DNA of 64,000 nt from Burkholderiaceae bacterium (GTDB lineage: Bacteria > Pseudomonadota > Gammaproteobacteria > Burkholderiales > Burkholderiaceae). The stretch covers positions 79,129 to 143,128 of the forward strand of contig JAJPEN010000064.1 of NCBI GenBank assembly GCA_021166835.1, written 5' to 3'. The notes below the pieces were generated by a model. That model did no database searches. It saw only the letters and a list, made by a program, of their open reading frames with translations, and had not been told where the DNA came from. Every line of letters begins with the position of its first letter. The first letter of the stretch is position 1. Below are positions 1-9,738 of this stretch, one piece after another. The position numbers and the translations under genes were made by a program.

Positions 1-769
1 ATCCGCGTTGAATGGGGCGGCGCCTTCGTTAATGCTATTTTGATTGCTTACGTTGACAGGGGCAGTTCAACTTGAGATACATGGTTTTCTGCAAGTCTCC
101 GGCATCCGCGTGCGGTAAGGCGCCGAATGGTCGCATATTGTTTTCTCACGAGCTATTCACGTCTTTCTCTCTCTGACAGGGATCGACTCCACGGCGACGA
201 CCAGTTCGGCCAGTCGATCCGCCTCGAAGCCGAAGTCTCGAAGGCGCGCAGTATGCGCCCGATGCTCGGATGTTTCATTTTCGCGATCCTCTGGGCTGCA
301 GCGATTAGGGTCTCGAGTTGTCCGATCTCCGTTTCGATGACATCCTGCTGGCGTAACGCGCTAACCAGATCCTCATCATTTTGCTCTCCGCTGCGGGGTA
401 TGAATGCGATCGAAGGTACTTTCGATCATTTCACGGAATGCATTGTAAAGCGTGTGCACGGGGGGCCTTATGCGTAGCGGGTAACACTGGCGATCAGCTT
501 GAACTTTGCGCGACGTCTCGATGAATTCCTCGCTTCACTCGACACGATGCTAAACCGGAGCTGGGTAAGCGATATTTCCGTCGAATCAACGGACTGACGA
601 CCGCTGAAAGCCCGAAACGTCCCATTCGGCCGGAGATGTGCGATGGCCGATTCATCTGCGGGATAATCAGCAGCATAGAGCCTTGCGGCCATCATTGGCC
701 TCTCGAGCCGTACTTTCGAAGATCCGACCACAGAATCACGCCGGCATCGCGTCACGTGAGTACGTCGCC
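1..769. other. Region without a supported gene
   Basis: I see no convincing gene upstream of the fusion helicase. On the minus strand one frame stays open from about 430 down to a TAG at 153 and reads like protein (for example VSALRQQDVIETEIGQLE). It has no good start or ribosome site and is preceded by a stop, so it may be a decayed gene tail. The other open frames here have compositionally biased, unrecognisable translations. Confidence 0.4.
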
Positions 770-3700
770 ATGCAAGCCACGTTGCCTACGATCGAAGAGA
801 CGCACTCCGCCGTCCCGGCCAGTCACCTCGACGGCCTGGCCTGCCTGTCGATCGACGTCGAATCCAACCCCGACAAGAACAACCGAATCTTCAAGCTCGG
901 CGCGGCACGTTCGGACAGCGACGCAACGCTCGATCTCGACACCGGTCGCACCTCGAAGCAGCAAGTCGTACAGCGCCTGAACCAGTTCGCCCAAGGCGCC
1001 GACCTAGTTCTCGGTCACAACCTCCGCCGCCACGACCTCCCCGCTCTCGAAGCCCAGTTCCCGGGCCTCGATTGCCCGCGCCTCCCGATCCTCGACACGC
1101 TCGAACTCTCGCCGCTTGCTTTTCCACGCAATCCGTACCACCGCCTGATCAAGGCCTACAAGCTCGCCTCGGACAGTCGCAACGATCCGCTGAAGGACGC
1201 GCGCCTCGCGCTCGACCTGCTCGCCGAAGAGATCGAAGCGTTCGCGCAGATGAATGCGAACGATCCGACGTGGACGGGCGTCCTGCATTTCCTGTTGCGT
1301 GACGACGCGGCGCTGAGTCGTATCTTCGGAAAGCTTCGCGACAAACCCCCGCCAAACCTCGAGCAGGCGCGCAAGGCCGTTCGCAGCGGATTTTCCGATT
1401 CGTGTTGCTGTACCCGCCTCGAACAACTCCTGCGCGTCGACCTCGACGGAGACCTCGAACTTCGCTGGGCGCTCGCCTATAGCCTTGCGTGGCTGCGCGT
1501 CGCCGGTGGCAACTCGGTCCTCCCACCCTGGGTCTATGCCGCCGCCCCCAAGGTGCGAGCCCTCATCCAGGAGTTGCGCGAGATCGACTGCAGCCACCCG
1601 GACTGCGGCTACTGCAGGCATCAGCACAACCCCGAATCGCTGCTGCTGCAGAACTTCCAGCTACCCGGCTTCCGCGCAAAGCCGGCGAACCGGAACGGTG
1701 GCTCCCTGCAGCGCGACATCGTCGACGCGGGCCTGAAGCGCCGCAGCCTGCTCGCCATCCTGCCCACCGGCGGCGGCAAGTCGATCTGCTACCAGCTGCC
1801 CGCGCTCGCCCACTACTGGCGCAGCGGCAAGCTCACGGTGATCGTGTCGCCGCTGCAGTCGCTGATGAAGGATCAGATCGACAACCTGATCGCTCGCGGC
1901 ATCCAGTGCGCGGTCACGATCAACGGTCTGCTGACCGCGCCCGAGCGCACGGCCGCGCTGGACAAGATCCGACTTGGCGACGCTGGCATCGTGCTGGTTT
2001 CGCCCGAGCAGTTCCGCAACCGGCGTTTCGTCGAAGCGATCCGTCTGCGGCAGATCGCCACCTGGGTCTTCGACGAGGCGCACTGCCTGTCGAAGTGGGG
2101 CCACGACTTCCGCACCGACTATCTCTACGTGGCGCGCTTCATCCGCGAGAATTTCTCGGCGCAGGGCGCTCCGGTGGCCTGCTTTACGGCCACGGCCAAG
2201 CCGGACGTCATCGACGATCTGCTCGACCACTTCAAGGCGGAGCTCGGCCTCGAGTTGCAGCAGTTCCTCGGCGGGCACGAGCGCAACAATCTCGAATACG
2301 TCGTGGTTCCCGTGGAGGAGGCCGGCAAGGCGCAGCGCATCGTCGAGCTGCTCGCACGCGAACTGCGCCACGGCGGCGCGGGTGTCGTCTTCTGCTCGAG
2401 CCGCAGGAACACCGAGCTGTACGCCGAACTGATCGCGGCCTCGCGCCTGCGTTGCAGGCGCTTCCATGGAGGCCTGCAACCGAACGAGAAGAAGGAAATC
2501 CAGCAGGAATTTCTCGACGGTGCGCTCGATGTGATCACCGCCACCAACGCCTTCGGCATGGGCGTCGACAAGCCGGATATCCGCGTCGTCATCCATGCCG
2601 ATATTCCAGGCTCGCTCGAAAGCTACCTGCAGGAGGCCGGCCGCGCCGGACGCGACGGCAATCCGGCGAAATGCATCCTGCTCTTCGACGAGAAGGACGT
2701 CGAAGCGCAGTTCCGCCTCGCCGCCACTTCGCAGCTGAATCATCGCGATTTCGTCGGCTTGCTGAAGGGCATCCGTCGCCGCGTGCAGCGCTTTCGCAGC
2801 CCGGAGATCGTCGTCTCGGCGAAGGAACTGCTCGCCGAGTCGGAGGGCGTCGACATCGAGCTCGACGCCTCCGACGCCACCACGAAAGTCAACACCGCCG
2901 TGGCGTGGCTCGAGCGCAGCGGTTTCCTGAAGCGCAACGAGAACCGCAGCCGTGTGTTTCCGGCGAGTCTGCGCGTGGCGTCGCTCGACGAAGCGTTCGC
3001 GAAGATCCGTTCGGCGTCACTGAAGAACGAGGACAGGGAGCACTACGAGGCGGTCGCGACAGCGCTCTACCGCAACCCGACCCCCGACGGACTGAGCACC
3101 GACGACCTGCGGCTCGAGGCCGGTATCGCGCCGGAGGATTGCTTTCGCATCCTGCACGGCCTCGAGCAACTGGGCATTCTCGCCAACGATCTCGGGCTGA
3201 CGGCCACCGTCACCAAGGGCGTGAACGGCGCGTCCGACAAAGCGCTCGAGCGGCTCGATCGCTTCGAGCGCGCATTGCTGCAACTGATGACCGAGCAGGC
3301 GCCCGACGCCGGCACCGATGGCACGCCGCAGTTGTTGAGTATCCGCCCGATGTGCTCGGAGCTGCGTCGCCGGATGGAGCTGCCCGAGGGCGACCAGAGC
3401 GTGAACCCTGCACAGCTCTACAAGTGCATCCGCTCGCTCACGGAGAGCTTCGGCTCGGGTCACGAGCGGCGCAGCGCGATGCAGGTGCGCAAGGTGGGCG
3501 CCGACAGCCTACGCATCGAGCTGCATCGAAGCTGGCAGAACATCCGCGAGATCTGCGAGCGCCGGCGGGCCGTTTCGCGCGTGGTGCTCGCATGCCTGAT
3601 GTCGAAGGTTCCGGCGGACACGCGGCAGGCGAACTACCTCGTCGAATGCAAGGCGAAGGAACTGCTGGACGCGATCGACGCCGACCTCGAACTGCGCGGC

Positions 3701-5944
3701 AGCATCCAGGAACCGGCAACGGCGCTCGAGCACGCGCTGCTGTACCTGCACGAGACCGGCGTCATCCAGCTCGACAAGGGCCGCGCGGTGTTCCGCGCAG
3801 CAATGACGATCGAGATGAGCGGCGAAGACCCGAAGCGCCGCTTCCTGAAGGAAGACTACGCGCCGCTGCAGGAGCATTACCGCGAGCGCACGTTCCAGAC
3901 GCACGTGATGCACGAGTACGCGAAGCTCGGCGCGCAGAAGGCGGCCGGCGCGCTCGCGCTCGTCGCCGCGTACTTCACGTGGCCGCGTAGACGCTTCGTC
4001 AAGGAGTTCTTCCGGGGCCGCACCGAGCTGCTCGAGCTGGCGACCACCGACGATTCGTACCGGCGCATCGTCGACGCGTTGCGCCATCCCGTGCAGCAGG
4101 AGCTGGTGAAGAAGCCCGATCGCGGCAACCACCTGGTGCTCGCCGGCCCGGGCTCGGGCAAGACGCGGGTGCTGGTGCACCGCATCGCGTACCTGCTGCG
4201 CGTGCGGCGCATCGCCGGCACGCGCATCATCGCGCTGGCCTTCAACCGCAGTGCGGCCGCCGAGCTGCGGCGCCGTCTGTTCGTGCTCGTGGGCGACGAT
4301 GCGCAGGGGGTCACAGTGATGACCTATCACGCGCTGGCACTACGGCTCACCGGCACGAGTCTCGCCGGGTCCGAGTCGCAGGGTCGCACGATCGACTTCG
4401 ACAGGCTGCTCGGCGACGCGGTCGAATTGCTCGAGGGGCGCACCGACGCCTTTAACGACGCCGACGAGGCGCGCGATCGTCTGCTGCAGGGCTACGAGTA
4501 CATCTTCGTCGACGAGTACCAGGACATCAACCGCGTGCAGTACGCGCTGGTGAGCGCGCTCGCGGGCCGTCGACTGCCGGACGCCGATGGGCGTCTGAGC
4601 ATCATGGCGGTGGGTGACGACGACCAGAACATCTACGCGTTCAACGGCGCCAGCGTCGAGTTCATCCGGCGCTACCAGAAGGACTACGACGCCGAGATCA
4701 CGTACCTGGTCGAGAACTACCGCTCGACGCAGCACATCATCACCGCGGCCAATCACGTGATCCAGCCGGCGCGCGACCGGATGAAGATCGATCACCCGAT
4801 CCGCATCGACGCGCGGCGTGCCGATCATCCGCCCGGCGGGCGCTGGAGCAGCGTCGATCCGGAGAATGGCGGGCGTGTGCGGCTTATCGCAGCGCCCGCC
4901 GATGCGAACCGGCAGGCGCAGTTGGTCGCGGCGGAGATCGACCGCATCCGCCGGCTCGCGCCCGATACCGCGCTTGGAGACATTGCGGTGCTCGCGCGCA
5001 CGCACGAGGCGCTCGAGCCGATGCAGGCGCTGTGCGAGATCGACGGCATCCGCTATTCGATCGTGAAGCCGCAGGAGGCGGGCGGCGCGATCTCGCTGAT
5101 GCAGTCGCGCGAGGGAAGGCGCACGCTCGATGTCGTGCGCGGTTATCGTAAGGCCCTGCTGCTGCCAGCCGTGCTCGCTCGATGGCTTCGTGCACGCCTG
5201 CGCGCGCAGCCCGCCAATCCGGCCTGGCAGGATCTGTGCGCGGCAGCGGACGATCTGATGCTGGCGTTTCCGCAGACGAGTCTGCCGGTGCGCGAGGTCG
5301 TCGACTGGCTCTACGAGAGTTCGGGCGCCGCGCGTCGCGACGGCAGTGTCGATGCTTTGCGCCTGATGACTGCGCATCGCGCCAAGGGCCTAGAGTTCCG
5401 GCACGTGATCGTGATGGACTGCGGCGACTGGAATCGCTCGGAAGACGAACGCCGGTTGCTCTACGTGTCGATGACGCGTGCGAAGGAGACGCTGACGTTG
5501 TTTCGCGCGGACACGTCGTCGAATCCGTTCCTTGCCGATCTCGACGCAGTCGAGAGCGTCGTTGCGCTTGCTTCGGAAGCGCCGCGTGTACGACCGGAGT
5601 TGCAGACACGGTATCGATCGCTGAGCCCGGCGGACGTCGATATCGGCTTCGCTGGTCGGTATTCAGGAGAGCATCGCGTGCATGGCGACATCGCGCGCCT
5701 GGCGCCGGGCGATGCGGTGCAGATCCGCGATCGAGAACTGGTTACTGCCGGCGGTCATGTCGTCGGCAAGTTGTCGAAGAACACCAGTCTGCCGGATGGC
5801 AACTACGCGGCGAAGGTGACGGGCGTGATGGTGCGCGCGCGCGAGCACACGCCGCCGGCGTACCTGGAGTCGGTTCGTGTCGATCGATGGGAGGTGGTGC
5901 TGGTGGAGGCGGTGGAGCCGCCGGTCGAGGAACGCCGAAGCTGA
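770..5944 (+). CDS. Exonuclease-RecQ-UvrD fusion helicase
   Basis: A protein of about 1724 residues joining three DNA-processing modules. The N-terminus resembles a DEDD 3'-5' exonuclease: SIDVE at 27-31 gives the D and E, and GHN..RHD lies near 85. An SF2 RecQ helicase follows, with Walker A LPTGGGKS near 331, DEAH at 435-438 and the helicase C block GMGVDKPDIR near 595. The C-terminal third is an SF1 UvrD/PcrA-like helicase: Walker A AGPGSGKT at 1125-1132, DEYQD at 1248-1252, GDDDQNIYAFNG, TAHRAKGLEF and LLYVSMTRAKE. The ATG at 770 is preferred because upstream in-frame sequence is not protein-like; a start at 638 is possible. It stands alone next to toxin-antitoxin and nuclease genes, which suggests a role in defence or repair. 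That role is inferred from context. Confidence 0.93.
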   Translation: MQATLPTIEETHSAVPASHLDGLACLSIDVESNPDKNNRIFKLGAARSDSDATLDLDTGRTSKQQVVQRLNQFAQGADLVLGHNLRRHDLPALEAQFPGLDCPRLPILDTLELSPLAFPRNPYHRLIKAYKLASDSRNDPLKDARLALDLLAEEIEAFAQMNANDPTWTGVLHFLLRDDAALSRIFGKLRDKPPPNLEQARKAVRSGFSDSCCCTRLEQLLRVDLDGDLELRWALAYSLAWLRVAGGNSVLPPWVYAAAPKVRALIQELREIDCSHPDCGYCRHQHNPESLLLQNFQLPGFRAKPANRNGGSLQRDIVDAGLKRRSLLAILPTGGGKSICYQLPALAHYWRSGKLTVIVSPLQSLMKDQIDNLIARGIQCAVTINGLLTAPERTAALDKIRLGDAGIVLVSPEQFRNRRFVEAIRLRQIATWVFDEAHCLSKWGHDFRTDYLYVARFIRENFSAQGAPVACFTATAKPDVIDDLLDHFKAELGLELQQFLGGHERNNLEYVVVPVEEAGKAQRIVELLARELRHGGAGVVFCSSRRNTELYAELIAASRLRCRRFHGGLQPNEKKEIQQEFLDGALDVITATNAFGMGVDKPDIRVVIHADIPGSLESYLQEAGRAGRDGNPAKCILLFDEKDVEAQFRLAATSQLNHRDFVGLLKGIRRRVQRFRSPEIVVSAKELLAESEGVDIELDASDATTKVNTAVAWLERSGFLKRNENRSRVFPASLRVASLDEAFAKIRSASLKNEDREHYEAVATALYRNPTPDGLSTDDLRLEAGIAPEDCFRILHGLEQLGILANDLGLTATVTKGVNGASDKALERLDRFERALLQLMTEQAPDAGTDGTPQLLSIRPMCSELRRRMELPEGDQSVNPAQLYKCIRSLTESFGSGHERRSAMQVRKVGADSLRIELHRSWQNIREICERRRAVSRVVLACLMSKVPADTRQANYLVECKAKELLDAIDADLELRGSIQEPATALEHALLYLHETGVIQLDKGRAVFRAAMTIEMSGEDPKRRFLKEDYAPLQEHYRERTFQTHVMHEYAKLGAQKAAGALALVAAYFTWPRRRFVKEFFRGRTELLELATTDDSYRRIVDALRHPVQQELVKKPDRGNHLVLAGPGSGKTRVLVHRIAYLLRVRRIAGTRIIALAFNRSAAAELRRRLFVLVGDDAQGVTVMTYHALALRLTGTSLAGSESQGRTIDFDRLLGDAVELLEGRTDAFNDADEARDRLLQGYEYIFVDEYQDINRVQYALVSALAGRRLPDADGRLSIMAVGDDDQNIYAFNGASVEFIRRYQKDYDAEITYLVENYRSTQHIITAANHVIQPARDRMKIDHPIRIDARRADHPPGGRWSSVDPENGGRVRLIAAPADANRQAQLVAAEIDRIRRLAPDTALGDIAVLARTHEALEPMQALCEIDGIRYSIVKPQEAGGAISLMQSREGRRTLDVVRGYRKALLLPAVLARWLRARLRAQPANPAWQDLCAAADDLMLAFPQTSLPVREVVDWLYESSGAARRDGSVDALRLMTAHRAKGLEFRHVIVMDCGDWNRSEDERRLLYVSMTRAKETLTLFRADTSSNPFLADLDAVESVVALASEAPRVRPELQTRYRSLSPADVDIGFAGRYSGEHRVHGDIARLAPGDAVQIRDRELVTAGGHVVGKLSKNTSLPDGNYAAKVTGVMVRAREHTPPAYLESVRVDRWEVVLVEAVEPPVEERRS

Positions 5945-5989
5945 CGCACCGCTGCTCGCATTGGCGCTCTTGCACTACGAGCGTTGACG

Positions 5990-6050
5990 ACCGTATTCGG
6001 GGTGACAATCGCATGACTTCGGCCTGCAAGGCTTCCAACGTCCTTGGCAT
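5990..6050 (-). pseudogene. Remnant of addiction-module antitoxin N-terminus
   Basis: An ATG at 6050 opens MPRTLEALQAEVMRLSP, which matches the usual N-terminus of small 'putative addiction module component' antitoxins (pattern TLE..EAEVL.LP.ADRARLLERL). The reading frame leaves this similarity directly afterwards and no partner toxin is visible. It is probably a truncated or frameshifted relic. The match is short, so confidence is low. Confidence 0.35.
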
Positions 6051-6144
6051 GGCACCTCTTCAATTGCAGGACGGTTGATCCTGCGTAGGTTGCTACAGCC
6101 CGTCGCTCGGCTGAACGGACCAGCTTCATTTGGTAGTGATATGA

Positions 6145-6201
6145 GTCGGCCCTGCGAAATTCAGACTGCCGCGACGGCAGTCTGAATTTCGCAGGGCCGA
6201 C
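6145..6201. repeat. Perfect 27-bp inverted repeat, 3-nt loop
   Basis: The left arm 6145-6171 begins GTCGGCCCTGCGAAATTCAG and the right arm 6175-6201 is its exact reverse complement, separated by CGA. No poly-T follows on either strand, so it is not an obvious intrinsic terminator. Two facing transposon ends, a non-autonomous palindromic element or a cruciform site would all fit. Confidence 0.9.
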
Positions 6202-6440
6202 TACGTAGGGCGTGGGCCGGGATGCCTGTGTTGGAGGCGCGCGAGTTGGCCCCATTGGAGTTGCGGCACGCCTCGCGTTCCAGCGGGCATTTATTCGGTC
6301 GCCGATGGTCCGCAGGCCGACGCTCGAGGCGTGCTCTCCAATGTCCCGTTTTCTGGCGCAATCTCGCTTCACCCATCGCGTGACCTCCATCAACAGGCCC
6401 AAGGGTCTCCGGCGAAAAGAGCGTCGTCAACTGCGGTTGT

Positions 6441-6764
6441 TCAGTCGATCCGGATCTTAATGTTAAGCAGTTTTTCCGTCTCGGTTAGATCGTCGCTGTT
6501 TGCTATTTCTCTGACTTCATTAACAGTTTGAAGTGTTGATCGCAGTCGCTCGAGAATTCCCTCGATCATTGGGATTAAATCGGTTTCTTCAAAGTACATG
6601 GTGCAAACTGATTGGCGATCGTATCCATTCTTAGTTATGTTGAATCGAAGGGGGTGTGCGCGCGATCCAACTGCTTTTGCGAGATCTTCGGCTTCAATAC
6701 GAGAGACGAATTCGTGCGTGTCGTCGTAGATCGGCTTTGAGTTGGGTCCCCTGTAAACCCTCAT
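6441..6764 (-). CDS. Hypothetical protein, 107 aa
   Basis: I do not recognise the family. The protein starts MRVYRGPNSKPIYDD and is soluble, mixed alpha/beta and acidic towards its end, without signal peptide or membrane segment. The DNA is clearly richer in A and T than its surroundings, which suggests recent transfer. It is the last gene of a leftward set: 40 nt separate it from the 79-aa gene, and further upstream lie the VIT-VWA and MerR genes. Co-transcription is likely from spacing. Function unknown. Confidence 0.6.
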   Translation of the reverse strand: MRVYRGPNSKPIYDDTHEFVSRIEAEDLAKAVGSRAHPLRFNITKNGYDRQSVCTMYFEETDLIPMIEGILERLRSTLQTVNEVREIANSDDLTETEKLLNIKIRID

Positions 6765-6804
6765 AATTCCTCATTTGTGAATTTATTTTTCTTTCTCAAA
6801 GAGA

Positions 6805-7044
6805 TCACAGTTGATCTTTCAGGTGCTTGAGGATCGCCTGCGAATTCAGCTCTCGCTCGGCGATCTCCCGAATGGCGATGGCAAAGGCGTCCATGACGAG
6901 TAGCTTCGCCTTGATCGATTGAGGGTCGTTCACGTATGCCACCAGCATTTCGTCGAACCAGGCGACGACCGCGGTAGCCAACATCTCTTCTGGGGCGACG
7001 ATTTCGGGTGCGCCCTTTATCCGGCCTCGTATGGCCTTGGCCAT
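6805..7044 (-). CDS. Small hypothetical protein, 79 aa
   Basis: The family is unknown. The start at 7044 (MAKAIRGRIKG) is chosen because GAGGAG lies 6 nt upstream; an earlier ATG at 7050 directly abuts this ribosome site. The protein looks largely helical (for example WFDEMLVAYVND and AFAIAIREIAERELNSQ). It begins 13 nt after the end of the VIT-VWA reading frame and probably belongs to that operon. A small accessory or regulatory partner of the VWA protein would fit, but nothing in the sequence proves it. Confidence 0.65.
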   Translation of the reverse strand: MAKAIRGRIKGAPEIVAPEEMLATAVVAWFDEMLVAYVNDPQSIKAKLLVMDAFAIAIREIAERELNSQAILKHLKDQL

Positions 7045-7057
7045 CGTCATCTCCTCG

Positions 7058-9237
7058 TTAGTTCTTCTCAGCGACAGGAAGGTAAAAGCGATAGCCGACG
7101 GGGCTCGGCAGTGCCGCGCGAAGCTCCTCGGCAGTGACGGCGGACACCGAGGCCGCGGCTCGACGCGCCTCCCGAAGTGCTCTCCGATCGAACTTCTGCT
7201 CGGATACCTCGGCGGACTGAATGATGAGCCATGCGACAAGCGCGCTTTCCACTTCTTTGGTCTTCGCCGCGCACTCTCTTATTGGTTCGAGCCATTCTTC
7301 TGACAGGATCGAAGAGAGCTCTGAGATCGATGCCGGAATCGTATGCGACATCCGCCATTGTTCGTTGACGAGACGCGCGAGCGCCAGAATCGAATTCCGG
7401 CCATGCAGCAGTGGCGAGCGCCTCGCGAAGCGAGGTATGTTCGAATCAACTGCCATGTCATTGGTTCCGACGAACAGAGACTGTGACGCAAGAAGATGGG
7501 CAACGTGGCCGGCCTTGACACTGCCGAGCCCTCTCCACCCTGCCACGATCATCTGCGGCACCTTTACGCTGACCGGCAACGCCGCGGTCCGCTCGGCGTC
7601 GCGCGCTCCATTACGAGAACCATCGACGTCTGCTGCGTGACGAGTTGATAGCGCAGTGCGAACTCCGCTTGCTTCACCTCCGGCAACGAGAAAACCGCGA
7701 GGCCCGCAGCTACGCGAGCCAACGCGTCCTCCTGATCGTCGGCTCGACAGTGTCGAGCGGGCAAGACGAGCGAGACAGCTTGCGGTTCATCGTCGTTCCA
7801 TTGGAAGGTTATATTGCCCTCTGGCTGCACATCGAACCGCGCTATCGCATGTAACGTTTCCCCGCCAAACAACGCCCGCGGCACCGGCGCCATCCACTCC
7901 GGCTCGATCGGCCACCGCACCCGCACCTCCTTCGCCCGCGGCTGCCGCAACCGCGCCAGCAGCCGCATCAGCGCATCCTCGATCGACTCCTTCGGCGTCA
8001 CGAACTCCGCCGCGCCGCCCGTCTCCTGCGCCAGCCGCACGAGCAGGCTCTCCGCCGGGCTCGATCCGACCGCGACGACGAACACGCGCTGGTCGCGCGC
8101 CCGCGCCAGCTCGATGATCTCCTCGGTGTTCCACACCTCGCCGTCGGTGATCAGGAAGACGTCCGCATCGCGTCCTCTTTCGCCGCCGACCTCGAAGAGG
8201 GAGGCGAGGGCGCCGTGCATCTCCGTGCCGCCGAGATCCGCCTGCAGCGCTTGCGTCCACCGCAGGCACTCGGCGCGATGCGCTTCGTCGAGCGCTCGCA
8301 ACCCGTCGCGCTGATGCACGACGCTCGATCCGAACGCGCTCACCGACACGCGATCGGGCGCACTCGAGCGAATCAGCAGCCGAGCAACCGCCTGGCGCGC
8401 CTGCTCGATGCTGTCGCCGTTCATCGAGCCCGAGCAGTCGACGAGCACCTTGAGCGAGAGCGACGCTTCGTTCGCCGGGGCGCGCAGCGTCGGCAGGAAC
8501 GACGCGAGCGCGATCCAGCCGTCGCCGTCGGGTGCGACCATGGCGAGCGGGCGGCCCACGATTCCGTCGATCGTCACGACGAAGTCGCGGTCGAGCCGGC
8601 CTTCGATCTCGACGATGAGGCGCTGGTCGACGCGTCGCGTTGCGGCTGCATGGCTCGGGCAGGCGACGGTACCTTTCGCGAGCTCGCCGCCCAGTTCGAC
8701 GACGAAGCGCGCCGGATAGTCCGCGCCGAGGTCGGTTTCAGGCGCCGCATGCGGCGCGAGGCCGGCCGCGCCCGCATCGCCGAAGCGCGGCGCGATCACC
8801 GTCGGAATCGCGATGCGCACCTGCCCCTGCACGAACGACAGCAGCTGTCCGTAGCGCACTTCCACCGTCGCTTCCTCGCCCGCCAACAGGTTGCCGACCG
8901 ACACCGTGTACAGCCCGTCGGCGCTGCGCTCGAGCAGCACCGCCGAGTGGCCTTCGTCGATTGCTTCCTCGTAGCGTTTCTCGGCCTCCTTGCGCTCTGC
9001 GACGACGCCTGTCAGCCGGCGCTCGCCGAGCGTGAACGCCAGGCCGAGCAGCACCGCGCCGTGCGGCAGCGGGAACGTGTAGACGGCCTCGATGTTGTCC
9101 GGCGAGCGGTTCGCGTAGTGCTGACGGAACGTCGTCTGCAGCAGCAGCCCGTCGGCTCGCGCCGTGCCGGTGACTTCGACGAGCGGCACGGCTTGGCCGT
9201 TGCCGGTGCGCATCAGCGCCGGTTCGTACAAGTTCAT
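7058..9237 (-). pseudogene. VIT-VWA domain protein, split by a frameshift
   Basis: The ATG at 9237 opens MNLYEPALMRTGNGQAVPL. A VIT domain covers about residues 5-135, and a von Willebrand A domain follows with the MIDAS motif DCSGS at 267-271, then GGTEMHGA and LITDGEVWN. The first frame stops at 7564, just after LVTQQTSMVLVMER, with an unlike tail. The expected continuation (AALPVSVKVPQM, then GWRGLGSV) lies in another frame that runs to 7058. Removing one GC from the alternating C/G run at 7600-7606 joins both parts into about 726 residues, a usual length for this family. The start overlaps the MerR stop (ATGA), so the two are translationally coupled. The break could be a real mutation or a sequencing error in a GC repeat. 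Confidence 0.8.
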
Positions 9238-9704
9238 TGGCTGCGCTCCTTCCCTTTTCGGTGTTTGTCTCGGTTCATGTTGCTGTTCGTGTCTGTGTCG
9301 TGATGGATTCGCTGCATCACCCCGCCGACGCCGGCGAACAGCGCGCGCACCTGCTCGGGGCCGAGACCGGCGCGCGACGGGTCGACCATCAGCTCGACGC
9401 CCTCGGCGACGACGAGGTGCGACCAGACTTCCACGGTGCCCGCGCCGCGGGGCTTCGGCGGCACCTCGGGCGGCGCGCCCAGCAGCAGCTCGCGGATGCG
9501 TTCGAGCGAGAGCCCCGCCTGCGTCCACTTGCGGATCTGCAGTAGTTGCGCCAGGTGCTCGCCGGTGTAGTACGCCGCGCGCGTCTCGCCGATGGGCCGG
9601 TCGACCAGGCCGAGCTGGATGTAGTAGCGCACGGTGCGCGGCGGCAGTTCAGCCAGCGCGCAGAGCTCGTCGAGTCGGAAGTGGCGGGTCTCGGGGGCAG
9701 CCAT
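9234..9704 (-). CDS. MerR-family transcriptional regulator
   Basis: A 156-aa regulator with an N-terminal winged helix-turn-helix. FRLDELCALAELPPRTVRYY is followed by LGLVDRPIGETRAAYYT and HLAQLLQIRKWTQAG, the MerR recognition helix and wing pattern (about residues 8-75). The C-terminal half is a short linker and effector region without a cysteine metal-binding set, so it is not a classical metal sensor. Its TGA overlaps the ATG of the VIT-VWA gene, making a two-gene coupled operon. The upstream palindrome at 9723-9737 suggests self-regulation. Confidence 0.88.
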   Translation of the reverse strand: MAAPETRHFRLDELCALAELPPRTVRYYIQLGLVDRPIGETRAAYYTGEHLAQLLQIRKWTQAGLSLERIRELLLGAPPEVPPKPRGAGTVEVWSHLVVAEGVELMVDPSRAGLGPEQVRALFAGVGGVMQRIHHDTDTNSNMNRDKHRKGKERSQ

Positions 9705-9710
9705 GGTGCA

Positions 9711-9738
9711 TTTGTATCACCATGACTGTATAAGTCAA
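9711..9738 (-). promoter_or_regulatory. Promoter with palindromic operator for the MerR operon
   Basis: Read leftward, TTGACT (9738-9733) and TACAAA (9716-9711) are 16 nt apart. The near-palindrome TGACTTATACAGTCA (9723-9737) overlaps the -35 hexamer and spacer, the usual place for a MerR operator. The expected transcription start falls at about 9704, the A of the start codon, so the message may be leaderless. Confidence 0.5.

Larger units (their letters stand above)
5945..6440. other. Intergenic region with remnants and a palindrome
   Basis: About 500 nt between the fusion helicase and the leftward operon. It contains a truncated antitoxin-like start on the minus strand (5990-6050) and a perfect 27-bp inverted repeat (6145-6201). 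The rest, 6202-6440, has open frames on both strands with no recognisable protein. I see no intact gene. Confidence 0.6.

Noticed and set aside
127..477. Possible 116-residue protein before the helicase
   Set aside because: No ribosome site and no family pattern; the opposite strand reads more like decayed coding sequence.
468..755. Minus-strand 95-residue frame upstream of the helicase
   Set aside because: No recognisable protein, and it lies in the probable helicase leader.
1489..3990. Plus-strand 833-residue open frame inside the helicase gene
   Set aside because: It is a high-GC shadow in another frame: Arg/Ala-rich, with no domain, while the helicase frame has all motifs.
6145..6201. 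Palindrome as an intrinsic terminator
   Set aside because: No T-run on either strand and it lies 200 nt from the nearest gene end.
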